The notes beneath the pieces are model-generated. The model was not told the origin of the DNA and ran no database searches. It was given only the letters and a program-made list of their open reading frames with translations. Source: Clostridia bacterium (GTDB lineage Bacteria > Bacillota > Clostridia > Oscillospirales > Acutalibacteraceae). From it: DNA of 5,483 nucleotides. Of this stretch, positions 1 through 5,483 are shown piece after piece. Position 1 is the first letter of the stretch, and the number at the start of each line of letters is the position of its first letter. The DNA is taken from contig JAFWRV010000127.1 of assembly GCA_017519685.1 (NCBI GenBank), positions 1 through 5,483 on the forward strand, in the 5' to 3' direction. Both the position numbers and the translations under genes were made by a program.

Positions 1-1260
1 ATGAGCTATCCGCTCAATGTTCCGTATTATTCGCTTCTCAGCAATGAAGATATTTACGATTATGAGAGTTCGGCTTCCGTTTCCCTCAATACGGATTCTG
101 GAGCGAACGCCTACGCCGCGCGTGAATATACTTTTTATACAATAGACACAGAAAAGAATGATTACCTGCCGTATATAAACGGAATTGAAGACGCAAAACT
201 TAAGGAGCGGCTCGGCTCCGTTTTTGACGAAATGAAAAAAGAAGCGCATGAAAATGCGATGACAGTGCCGGATGTCAATCTTGAAGCGGTTGAGAAATTC
301 TGCGAAACCTACAGGATATCCGCTGAAGACGAGGACCCTGTCACAGAAGTGGTGTCCGCTCTCGAGTCTGATTTTGAATATACCCTGAGACCGGGCAAGG
401 TGCCTTACGGGGAGGATTACATCAACTATTTTCTGCTCGGAACGCAGAAGGGATACTGCCAGCATTTTGCCTCCGCCGCGACAATGATATTCCGCTATCT
501 CGGAATACCGGCAAGGTACTGCGAGGGTTATGCCCTTGACTATGATGATTTCTACAATGCCGAAACGCTGAATGATGAGGATTATAAAGACTGGATAACC
601 ACGATTTACAACAGCGACCGTACCGTTTCAAGAGTAGAAATACCCGATTCATCGGGGCATGCCTGGGTGGAGATTTTTAAAGACGGTATCGGATGGATTC
701 CCGTTGAGGCGACCACCGCGCCGTCCGCGGATGACGGTCCGGGTCTTCTTGCCAACCTTTTCGGAGGTACGAATCCTCTGACATCCGGGTCGAGAAGAAT
801 GATGGAGAGAGTCAGGAATCTTAACGCCGACGCTACAAAGCGCAATATTACCCGTATGCTTGCCGCGGCTCTTGCGGCAGCCGTTCTGATATATATTATC
901 CGTATGCTTGTGATTGTTATAAAAAGGCGCAGGGCGTTCAATGACAAAAACTTCGCGAAGGCGCTCAGCAGCAGATACAGCGCGCTTTACGGCGTATGGC
1001 TTCATTACCTTGAAAATCCGCCGGAAAAAGAACTTTCATATCTTGAATTCTTTGAAGTTATGACCGAAGTTTCCGGCAGCGGATATGACGCCGGTGAACT
1101 CTGCGATATGACGGAGAAAATCCTGTTCAGCGGTGAAAATGCCGACGCTGAGGAATACGGAAAAACGGTAACCGCGTTTGATGAATTCAGAAAAGCCGTT
1201 GTCGCAAAAATGACGGCGTCAAAAAAATTTGCTTATTATTTTGTGAAAATTCTCTGGTAA
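1..1260 (+). CDS. Transglutaminase-like membrane protein (TgpA-like), probably 5'-truncated by the window edge
   Basis: The protein has a transglutaminase-like (papain-fold) domain at about residues 110-242. The catalytic Cys is C153 in GYCQHFASAA, the His is H220 in GHAWVEIF, and the third acidic residue is E237 in WIPVEATTAP, where many relatives have Asp. One strongly hydrophobic helix follows (about 285-308) and ends in a KRRR stop-transfer cluster. This places the enzyme domain outside the cell and the last ~110 residues inside; that tail resembles the DUF4129-like tails of TgpA-type proteins. Family members normally begin with several membrane helices, and none is present here. The frame is open to base 1, so the ATG at base 1 may be an internal Met of a longer gene. 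In Clostridia such genes often follow MoxR ATPase and DUF58 genes, which would lie upstream and unseen. The substrate is unknown: protease, crosslinking or cell-wall roles are all possible. Domain call is firm; start is not. Confidence 0.85.
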   Translation: MSYPLNVPYYSLLSNEDIYDYESSASVSLNTDSGANAYAAREYTFYTIDTEKNDYLPYINGIEDAKLKERLGSVFDEMKKEAHENAMTVPDVNLEAVEKFCETYRISAEDEDPVTEVVSALESDFEYTLRPGKVPYGEDYINYFLLGTQKGYCQHFASAATMIFRYLGIPARYCEGYALDYDDFYNAETLNDEDYKDWITTIYNSDRTVSRVEIPDSSGHAWVEIFKDGIGWIPVEATTAPSADDGPGLLANLFGGTNPLTSGSRRMMERVRNLNADATKRNITRMLAAALAAAVLIYIIRMLVIVIKRRRAFNDKNFAKALSSRYSALYGVWLHYLENPPEKELSYLEFFEVMTEVSGSGYDAGELCDMTEKILFSGENADAEEYGKTVTAFDEFRKAVVAKMTASKKFAYYFVKILW

Positions 1261-1263
1261 AAT

Positions 1264-1938
1264 ATGGATGCGTTAAAAGAAGTCAAACTTATTGAATACT
1301 CAAAGCCGGTTGATACTCTCAACTGTCTGACTCACGCTATCGGTGCGCTATGCTCCGCCGCGGGTCTTGCCGCTCTCGTGATTAAGGCGGTAAAATTCAC
1401 AGACGCGGCAGGCACAGCCGCCTGCGTGATTTACGGGCTTTCCCTGACAGCGGTTTACACGATTTCGGCGGTTTATCACGGACTGCCGCCGGGCGAAGCA
1501 AAAAGAAAAGCGAGACTGCTTGACCATCTGGCGATTCCTCTGCTGCTCGCCGGCACGTCAACGCCTTTCGCGGTCATTACCCTGAGAAGATTCGGGATGT
1601 TAAACTTTCTGCTCGTTCTCTGCATCGCGTGGTTCTGCGCCTTGTTCGGCATAACCGCAAAGCTGTTTTTCTTTGAAAAACTCAAGGCGGCGGTGATGGC
1701 GGTTTATTTTGTCGGGGGAGCGGTGATGCTGTTCAGCGCCGTTCCGCTTTTGGCAGACCTTGACAGGCAGGCGTTCCTTATTGTTTCGGCAGGATGCCTT
1801 GCTTACACCGTCGGAGCTCTTTTCTGCCGCGCGGGAATAAAAAGGCCCGCCCTGCATATTGTGTTTCACATTTTCACCATGCTCGGCAGTTTTCTTCATT
1901 TTGCCGTTATATATATAAAAGTATTGAGATTTGTCTGA
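1264..1938 (+). CDS. Hemolysin III / PAQR-family integral membrane protein
   Basis: This 224-residue protein has the length and pattern of the bacterial hemolysin III (YqfA/HlyIII, PAQR) family, with about seven hydrophobic helices. Visible family motifs are N20-xx-TH-xx-G near the N-terminus, S68-xx-YH72, the LDHLAIPLLLAGTSTPF block at 86-102, and the C-terminal HIVFHIFTMLGSFLHF at 198-213. By analogy with PAQR structures, H72, D87, H198 and H202 are the probable metal-binding residues; all are present. Despite the family name, most members have not been shown to be hemolysins; they are better viewed as possible membrane-embedded zinc hydrolases or membrane-homeostasis proteins. The start lies 3 bases after the transglutaminase stop, and no Shine-Dalgarno site is visible before it, which suggests coupled translation. 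Function in this organism is unknown. Confidence 0.9.
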   Translation: MDALKEVKLIEYSKPVDTLNCLTHAIGALCSAAGLAALVIKAVKFTDAAGTAACVIYGLSLTAVYTISAVYHGLPPGEAKRKARLLDHLAIPLLLAGTSTPFAVITLRRFGMLNFLLVLCIAWFCALFGITAKLFFFEKLKAAVMAVYFVGGAVMLFSAVPLLADLDRQAFLIVSAGCLAYTVGALFCRAGIKRPALHIVFHIFTMLGSFLHFAVIYIKVLRFV

Positions 1939-1952
1939 ACGGGTGATATAAT
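1924..1952 (+). promoter_or_regulatory. Sigma-70/sigma-A promoter with extended -10
   Basis: The -35 element is TTGAGA at 1924-1929 (5 of 6 consensus), followed by a 17-bp spacer and a perfect TATAAT at 1947-1952. A TG at 1944-1945 gives the extended -10 motif. Transcription should begin near 1958-1960, leaving a leader of roughly 25 bases before the YibE/F ATG at 1985. The -35 element lies inside the last codons of the hemolysin III gene. It would drive the YibE/F-aldolase-iolC-nadE unit independently of upstream genes. This is a sequence match only; no start-site data were seen. Confidence 0.75.
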
Positions 1953-1965
1953 TATACGAATATCA
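1944..1965. repeat. Short inverted repeat over the -10 region
   Basis: TGATAT (1944-1949) and ATATCA (1960-1965) are perfect 6-bp inverted arms around a 10-base centre. They overlap the -10 box and the predicted start site, where a repressor operator would sit. The arms are short and A/T-rich, so chance is a real alternative, and no regulator gene is in the window to match it. Confidence 0.25.
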
Positions 1966-1973
1966 TTTTAAAC

Positions 1974-1980
1974 GAAGTGG
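1974..1980 (+). promoter_or_regulatory. Weak ribosome binding site for the YibE/F gene
   Basis: GAAGTGG lies 4 bases before the ATG at 1985. It is an imperfect match to the Shine-Dalgarno consensus with short spacing, but it is the only candidate in the short leader and supports this start. Confidence 0.4.
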
Positions 1981-1984
1981 AATT

Positions 1985-3118
1985 ATGACAAAACAGAAAA
2001 TACAGCAGATTGCAACCCTTCTGGTCTCCGTTGTCATAGTGTTTGCCGCCTATTTTTATGTGGTCGGAAACGGCACTGTATTCAAGGGACAGATGGAAGG
2101 AAAAACCATATCGGCAAAAGTAATCAGGGTGACGGATGTCAAAACGGTAAGCCCCGCGGGAGACGCAAAAATGCTGACCGTAACCTTTACAGCCCGCGCG
2201 CTTAACACAGATCTCAGGGGCAAAACTCTCAATGTTATCCAGGATATAGATCAGTCTTACGCCTTTTCTCCGAAACAGGTCGAGGAAAATGACAGAATAC
2301 TTGTTGAGGCATATACGGAAGGCACGACAACCAATTATTATTTCGGCGATTATATGAGAATAACCCCGCTGATTTGGCTCGGCGTTATTTTCTGCGTTCT
2401 CGTGCTGGTCTTTTCGGGCGCGCAGGGAGTGAAAACACTTGTTTCTCTCGGGCTGACCTGCATTTCGGTTTTCGCCGTGCTTCTTCCCGCAATTCTCAAC
2501 GGTAAGAACATCTATCTCTGGAGCGTGCTGATTTGCCTTTATATCACGGCTATGACGCTGCTGATTATAAGCGGCTTCAATAAAAAAACATTCTGCGCAA
2601 TAACCGGATGCCTGTCGGGCATCGCCTGCGCCGGAGTGATAACCCTCGTCACGGGATTTTTCCTTAATATGACCGGAATGCTCGAGGAAGAGTCTGTTTA
2701 TCTTCTTCAGCTTTATCCCGACCGGCCGATTAATCTTAAAGCAATCATTTTCGCAATGATAATTGTCGGCGCCCTCGGCGCTGTGATGGATGTGGCGATG
2801 TCGATGTCTTCATCGCTTTATGAACTGCGTGTCAAATCTCCCGGGATTACGCCGCAGGAGCTTATGAAATCAGGCGTTACCATCGGGCGCGATATGCTCG
2901 GAACAATGGCAAACACACTTGTGCTCGCTTATATAGGAAGTTCTCTGACCTGCGTTCTTCTTATGGTAGCATATAACGCAAATCTTCAGCAGGTCATTAA
3001 TAAAGAGGTTATAATCGCGGATATTCTGCAGGCGCTTGCCGGAAGTATGGGCATGCTGCTTGCGCTTCCGCTTACAAGCGCGGTCTGCGCGATAGTTTAT
3101 TTCAGGAAGGTGAAATGA
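1985..3118 (+). CDS. YibE/F family multispanning membrane protein
   Basis: This 377-residue protein fits the YibE/F-like family (Pfam YibE_F), whose function is not established. An N-terminal hydrophobic segment (about 9-27) acts as signal anchor. A soluble region of mostly beta character (about 30-122, probably extracytoplasmic) follows, then about seven membrane helices, roughly at 127-145, 149-170, 176-196, 203-225, 252-275, 309-330 and 345-370. The recognisable family block is at 262-278 (GALGAVMDVAMSMSSSL), with a polar Asp (D269) inside a membrane helix, as in transport proteins. GRDMLGTMANTLVLAYIGSS (301-320) is a second conserved-looking block. The start is supported by the anchor helix right after it and by the promoter upstream. 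Its stop overlaps the aldolase start, so the two are translationally coupled. A transport role related to the downstream sugar-acid pathway is possible but only inferred from position. Confidence 0.85.
   Translation: MTKQKIQQIATLLVSVVIVFAAYFYVVGNGTVFKGQMEGKTISAKVIRVTDVKTVSPAGDAKMLTVTFTARALNTDLRGKTLNVIQDIDQSYAFSPKQVEENDRILVEAYTEGTTTNYYFGDYMRITPLIWLGVIFCVLVLVFSGAQGVKTLVSLGLTCISVFAVLLPAILNGKNIYLWSVLICLYITAMTLLIISGFNKKTFCAITGCLSGIACAGVITLVTGFFLNMTGMLEEESVYLLQLYPDRPINLKAIIFAMIIVGALGAVMDVAMSMSSSLYELRVKSPGITPQELMKSGVTIGRDMLGTMANTLVLAYIGSSLTCVLLMVAYNANLQQVINKEVIIADILQALAGSMGMLLALPLTSAVCAIVYFRKVK
3104..3113 (+). promoter_or_regulatory. Ribosome binding site for the aldolase, inside the YibE/F gene
   Basis: AGGAAGGTGA lies within the last codons of the YibE/F gene. 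Its AGGA part is 7 bases before the ATG at 3115, and its AAGG part is 7 bases before the ATG at 3118, so it serves either of the two tandem start codons and does not settle which is used. Confidence 0.7.
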
Positions 3119-3966
3119 TGGCACTTGCGAAATTAAGTGAACTGCTCAGCGACGCAAAAAGCAGACATTACGCGGTCGGCAGTTTCAGCGTAGCGAATAT
3201 GGAAATGGTGCTCGGTGTTCTCAAGGCGGTTGAGGAAACAAACAGTCCCGCCATAATACAGATAGCCGAGGTCCGGCTCAAGCAGTCACCGCTTGAGGTA
3301 ATAGGTCCTCTGATGGTGGCGGCGGCGAAGAATTCACCGATGCCGGTTGCCGTTCATTTTGACCACGGCAAAACAGAAGAAAAGATTACGCAGGCGCTTG
3401 ACATCGGATTTACGAGTGTAATGTATGACGGCTCTCATCTTCCGTTTGAGGAGAACTGTAAAAATACCGCGCACATCAACGCTCTCGCGTCAAAATACAG
3501 CGCCGACTGCGAAGGTGAAATCGGCTGTGTCGGCGGCAGTGAGGACGGCAGTGAAAACATTGCTATAAATTGTACTTCACCCGACCAGGCGCTTGAGTTT
3601 TACCGCAATACCGGAGTTGACGCGCTCGCGGTCGCCATAGGCAACGCCCACGGAAACTACAAGCAGACTCCGCATCTCAGGTTCGATATACTCAGGCAGA
3701 CCGCTTCGCTCGTTCCGGTTCCTCTTGTGCTTCACGGCGGCACGGGAATCGCGCCTGATGATTTCAGAAAGTGCGTCTCTCTGGGCATTCATAAAATCAA
3801 CATTGCGACCGCGACATTCGATTCCGTTGAAAAAACCGTCAGGGAAAGTTATGAGGGCGGAAAAATCAGCGGCTATTACGACCTGCAGGCGGCAGAGGTT
3901 GAGGGCGCGTACCTCAACGCGATGAAACACATAGAAATATTCGGCTGCGCCGGAAAAGCGATATAA
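3115..3966 (+). CDS. Class II (zinc) ketose-bisphosphate-type aldolase, probably the IolJ-like 5-dehydro-2-deoxyphosphogluconate aldolase
   Basis: The protein is a complete class II aldolase TIM barrel of the FbaA/GatY/IolJ family (283 residues, normal length). Visible active-site blocks are HFDHG at 81-85 (catalytic D83, zinc ligand H84), SVMYDGSH at 101-108, CEGEIGCVGG at 132-141, zinc ligand H179 in GNAHGNY, zinc ligand H207 in VLHGGTGI, and the phosphate-binding INIAT at 228-232. The family splits fructose-1,6-bisphosphate, tagatose-1,6-bisphosphate or 5-dehydro-2-deoxygluconate-6-phosphate into dihydroxyacetone phosphate plus an aldehyde. The adjacent iolC favours the last, giving malonate semialdehyde. 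Local motifs are mixed: GNAHGxY and NIAT look closer to GatY/KbaY, while VLHGGTGI is FbaA-like, so substrate cannot be fixed by motif. Two tandem ATGs are possible (3115 or 3118); both overlap the YibE/F stop (3116-3118), and the second gives a 282-residue protein. The family call is firm; the substrate is inferred from context. Confidence 0.92.
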   Translation: MMALAKLSELLSDAKSRHYAVGSFSVANMEMVLGVLKAVEETNSPAIIQIAEVRLKQSPLEVIGPLMVAAAKNSPMPVAVHFDHGKTEEKITQALDIGFTSVMYDGSHLPFEENCKNTAHINALASKYSADCEGEIGCVGGSEDGSENIAINCTSPDQALEFYRNTGVDALAVAIGNAHGNYKQTPHLRFDILRQTASLVPVPLVLHGGTGIAPDDFRKCVSLGIHKINIATATFDSVEKTVRESYEGGKISGYYDLQAAEVEGAYLNAMKHIEIFGCAGKAI

Positions 3967-3967
3967 A

Positions 3968-3974
3968 AAGGAGA
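3968..3974 (+). promoter_or_regulatory. Strong ribosome binding site for iolC
   Basis: AAGGAGA immediately follows the aldolase stop codon, with 7 bases between GGAG and the iolC ATG at 3981. It is the best Shine-Dalgarno match in the window and fixes the iolC start. Confidence 0.85.
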
Positions 3975-3980
3975 ACAGAT

Positions 3981-5006
3981 ATGAATCTTATCAATTTTGA
4001 CTCAACAAAACCTCTTGACGTTATCCCCATCGGCAGAGTTGCCATCGATTTCAACCCGACAGATATGAATAAGCCGCTCAGCGAGAGCAGCAATTTCAAC
4101 AAATATGTCGGCGGTTCACCTGCTAATATTGCTGTCGGACTTGCCCGTCTCGGCGCGAAATGCGGCTTTATAGCGAGAGTGTCAGACGATCAGTTCGGAG
4201 ACTATGTCGAGAATTATTTCAAGGCGGACGGCATCGATGTTTCACATATCTTCAGATGCGAGCACGGCGAAAACCTCGGCCTTACTTTCACGGAGATTCT
4301 CTCACCCACACAGAGCAGTATTCTTATGTACCGTGACGGAGTCGCCGACCTCCAGGTTTGCGTTGACGATGTTGACGAGGAATACATAAAGAAGGCCAAG
4401 GCGGTAGTCATTTCCGGAACGGCTCTCTGCTGCAGCCCTTCGAGAGAAGCGGCTCTCAAGACACTTTTCCTCGCGAAGAAAAACGGAGTGGTCGTTATCT
4501 TCGATATCGATTACAGAAGCTACACCTGGAAAAACAAGGATGAAATCTCACTCTATTATTCAATAGCGGCAAAGAACAGCGATATCATTCTCGGCTCAAG
4601 AGAGGAGTTCGATCTCACGGAGTCGCTTGAAGGAAAATGCGCCGACGATGAGGAATCGGCTGCCCGCTGGTTCTCATACGGAAACAAAATCGTTATTATC
4701 AAGCACGGCAAAGAGGGCTCGTGCGCCTATCTTTGCGACGGCTCGGCATATAAAGTCAAGCCCTTCCCGGTTCAGATGCTCAAGGGCTTCGGCGGCGGAG
4801 ACGGCTACGCGAGCGCGTTTATTTTCTCCCTGCTGAACGGAAAGCCGATTGACAAAGCTCTTGAATTTGCAACCGCTTCCGCGTCAATGCTTGTTTCCGC
4901 TCACAGCTGCTCGGCGGCAATGCCCTCGGCGGATGCCGTTCAGGCGTTCATCGACAAGGAAAAGAATGAACTCGGCTGCGGCGAAGTCATAGAAAAGATG
5001 AAATAA
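3981..5006 (+). CDS. iolC: 5-dehydro-2-deoxygluconokinase IolC (PfkB family)
   Basis: IolC phosphorylates 5-dehydro-2-deoxy-D-gluconate with ATP in the cytoplasmic myo-inositol degradation pathway. The 341-residue product is close to, slightly longer than, Bacillus IolC. The PfkB N-terminal signature is KYVGGSPANIAVGLARLG (41-58). IolC-typical blocks are IGRVAIDFNP at 17-26, LTFTEILSP at 101-109, SSILMYRDGVADL at 112-124, VSGTAL-like ISGTAL at 144-149, and DIDYRSYTW at 175-183. The second PfkB signature is GFGGGDGYASAF at 269-280, with D274 as the likely catalytic base, and the C-terminal HSCSAAMPSADA (308-319) is also IolC-like. The loop before the Asp reads K-G-F-G-G-G-D-G, where Bacillus-type IolC has K-T-F-G-A-G-D-S. 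The gene follows the aldolase by 14 bases, and the two encode consecutive pathway steps. Other PfkB kinases (fructokinase, ribokinase) are unlikely given the IolC-specific blocks. Confidence 0.92.
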   Translation: MNLINFDSTKPLDVIPIGRVAIDFNPTDMNKPLSESSNFNKYVGGSPANIAVGLARLGAKCGFIARVSDDQFGDYVENYFKADGIDVSHIFRCEHGENLGLTFTEILSPTQSSILMYRDGVADLQVCVDDVDEEYIKKAKAVVISGTALCCSPSREAALKTLFLAKKNGVVVIFDIDYRSYTWKNKDEISLYYSIAAKNSDIILGSREEFDLTESLEGKCADDEESAARWFSYGNKIVIIKHGKEGSCAYLCDGSAYKVKPFPVQMLKGFGGGDGYASAFIFSLLNGKPIDKALEFATASASMLVSAHSCSAAMPSADAVQAFIDKEKNELGCGEVIEKMK

Positions 5007-5011
5007 GGTGA
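5005..5011 (+). promoter_or_regulatory. Ribosome binding site for nadE, overlapping the iolC stop
   Basis: AAGGTGA begins within the iolC TAA stop codon and leaves 7 bases from AGG to the ATG at 5016. It supports this start and implies close translational coupling to iolC. Confidence 0.75.
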
Positions 5012-5015
5012 CCGT

Positions 5016-5483
5016 ATGTTTGATGTAAAAGCGACTGCGGAACAATGTGTTCAATGGATACGCGATTTCTTTGAGGAAAACGGCAAGGGCTGTAATGCCG
5101 TGCTCGGAATTTCGGGCGGAAAGGACAGTTCCGTTACCGCCGCGCTCTGCGTTGCAGCTCTCGGCAATGAAAGGGTTATCGGCGTTCTGATGCCCTGCGG
5201 CGAACAGAGCGACATTGACAAGGCGTACCTGCTGACGGAAACTCTCGGAATCCGTTATGTTGTTGTAAATATAAAAGATGCCGTTGACGGGGTTACAAAC
5301 GCCATACCGTTTGAACTCTCCGAGCAGAGCAGAACAAATCTGCCTGCCCGTATCCGTATGGCGACGGTTTACGCCGTTTCACAGAGCTTCAACGGCAGGG
5401 TTGCCAACACCTGCAATCTCTCCGAGGACTGGGTCGGCTATTCCACAAGATACGGCGACGCGGCGGGAGATTTCGGGCCGCTC
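5016..5483 (+). CDS. nadE: NAD+ synthase NadE, N-terminal 156 residues (3' end cut by the window)
   Basis: NadE converts nicotinic acid adenine dinucleotide, ATP and a nitrogen donor to NAD+, the last step of NAD synthesis. The frame is open from the ATG to the window end. The ATP-pyrophosphatase P-loop is SGGKDSS at 33-39. The substrate-binding region reads ANTCNLSEDWVGYSTRYGD at 130-148, followed by a D152-containing loop, matching the NadE pattern N-x-SE-x3-GY-x-T-x-YGD. LPARIRMATVYAVSQ (109-123) is also in the expected place (family R-x-R-M-x-x-Y). No glutaminase (nitrilase) domain precedes it, so it should be the ammonia-dependent type, normally about 240-280 residues; roughly 90-120 residues are missing here. 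The gap to iolC is 9 bases, so it probably shares that transcript. NAD supply could support the NAD-dependent inositol dehydrogenases, but it may simply be a hitchhiking housekeeping gene. Confidence 0.9.
   Translation, partial: MFDVKATAEQCVQWIRDFFEENGKGCNAVLGISGGKDSSVTAALCVAALGNERVIGVLMPCGEQSDIDKAYLLTETLGIRYVVVNIKDAVDGVTNAIPFELSEQSRTNLPARIRMATVYAVSQSFNGRVANTCNLSEDWVGYSTRYGDAAGDFGPL

Noticed and set aside
422..1005. Several open frames on the - strand inside the transglutaminase gene (up to 118 codons)
   Set aside because: They mirror a well-supported coding region with intact catalytic motifs, overlap each other in different frames, show no recognisable domain, and are rich in residues typical of antisense translation.
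1218..1230. Run of seven A followed by TTT near the end of the transglutaminase gene, resembling a slippery frameshift site
   Set aside because: The main frame reads through to a stop just before the next gene with normal spacing, and no stimulatory structure or extended alternative frame was seen.
1264..1938. Reading the hemolysin III gene as a toxin or virulence gene
   Set aside because: The family name is historical; members are widespread housekeeping-like membrane proteins, and nothing around this gene suggests secretion or toxicity.
1939..1984. Possible intrinsic terminator after the hemolysin III gene
   Set aside because: The region lacks a GC-rich stem followed by a T run; the only inverted repeat is short, A/T-rich and overlaps the promoter.
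3577..3930. A 117-codon - strand frame and a 66-codon + strand frame within the aldolase gene
   Set aside because: Both lie wholly inside the aldolase, whose zinc and catalytic residues are all in the main frame; neither resembles a known protein.
3914..4102. A 62-codon - strand frame with a hydrophobic start crossing the aldolase-iolC junction
   Set aside because: It overlaps two firm genes and the iolC ribosome site, and its hydrophobic residues follow from the antisense of polar codons; no ribosome site was convincing.
1..5483. Mobile element, CRISPR array, tRNA/rRNA or riboswitch
   Set aside because: No direct-repeat array, transposase, integrase or recognisable RNA gene pattern was found, and gaps between genes are 46 bases or less, leaving no room for a riboswitch.

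Overview
The window is a densely packed, single-strand stretch of bacterial chromosome with six genes, all on the + strand: a transglutaminase-like membrane protein (probably cut at the 5' edge), a hemolysin III/PAQR-family membrane protein, a YibE/F-family membrane protein, a class II ketose-bisphosphate-type aldolase, the sugar kinase IolC, and the start of NAD+ synthase NadE (cut at the 3' edge). The longest gap between genes is 46 bases. I see no rRNA, tRNA, CRISPR, insertion sequence, prophage or long repeat, and no stretch above 300 bases lacks a gene.

The source is most likely a Bacillota (Clostridia-type, possibly gut) organism. The reasons are Gram-positive style Shine-Dalgarno sites (AAGGAG, AAGGTGA), a consensus sigma-A type promoter, roughly balanced base composition, and an IolC resembling the Bacillus form in its family motifs. 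This is inference from protein character, not a phylogenetic placement.

Layout: bases 1-1938 hold the transglutaminase and hemolysin III genes, separated by 3 bases and probably cotranscribed from outside the window. The gap at 1939-1984, with the last bases of the hemolysin III gene, carries a near-perfect promoter (TTGAGA, 17 bp, TATAAT with extended TG). It should start a second transcription unit: YibE/F protein, aldolase, iolC, nadE. Within that unit the YibE/F stop codon overlaps the aldolase start, and the other gaps are 14 and 9 bases, so this looks like one operon.

Metabolic reading: IolC phosphorylates 5-dehydro-2-deoxy-D-gluconate, and an aldolase of the IolJ/FbaA/GatY family can split the product to dihydroxyacetone phosphate and malonate semialdehyde. 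The adjacent aldolase-kinase pair therefore probably carries out two consecutive steps of myo-inositol catabolism. The other inositol genes (iolG, iolE, iolD, iolB, iolA) are not in view. nadE supplies NAD+, which inositol and malonate-semialdehyde dehydrogenases use, but it may simply be a housekeeping gene in the same transcript. The unusual part is the YibE/F membrane protein of unknown function leading this operon and translationally coupled to the aldolase. No clearly new system is evident; that coupling, the aldolase's mixed motifs and the IolC active-site loop variant are the best leads.
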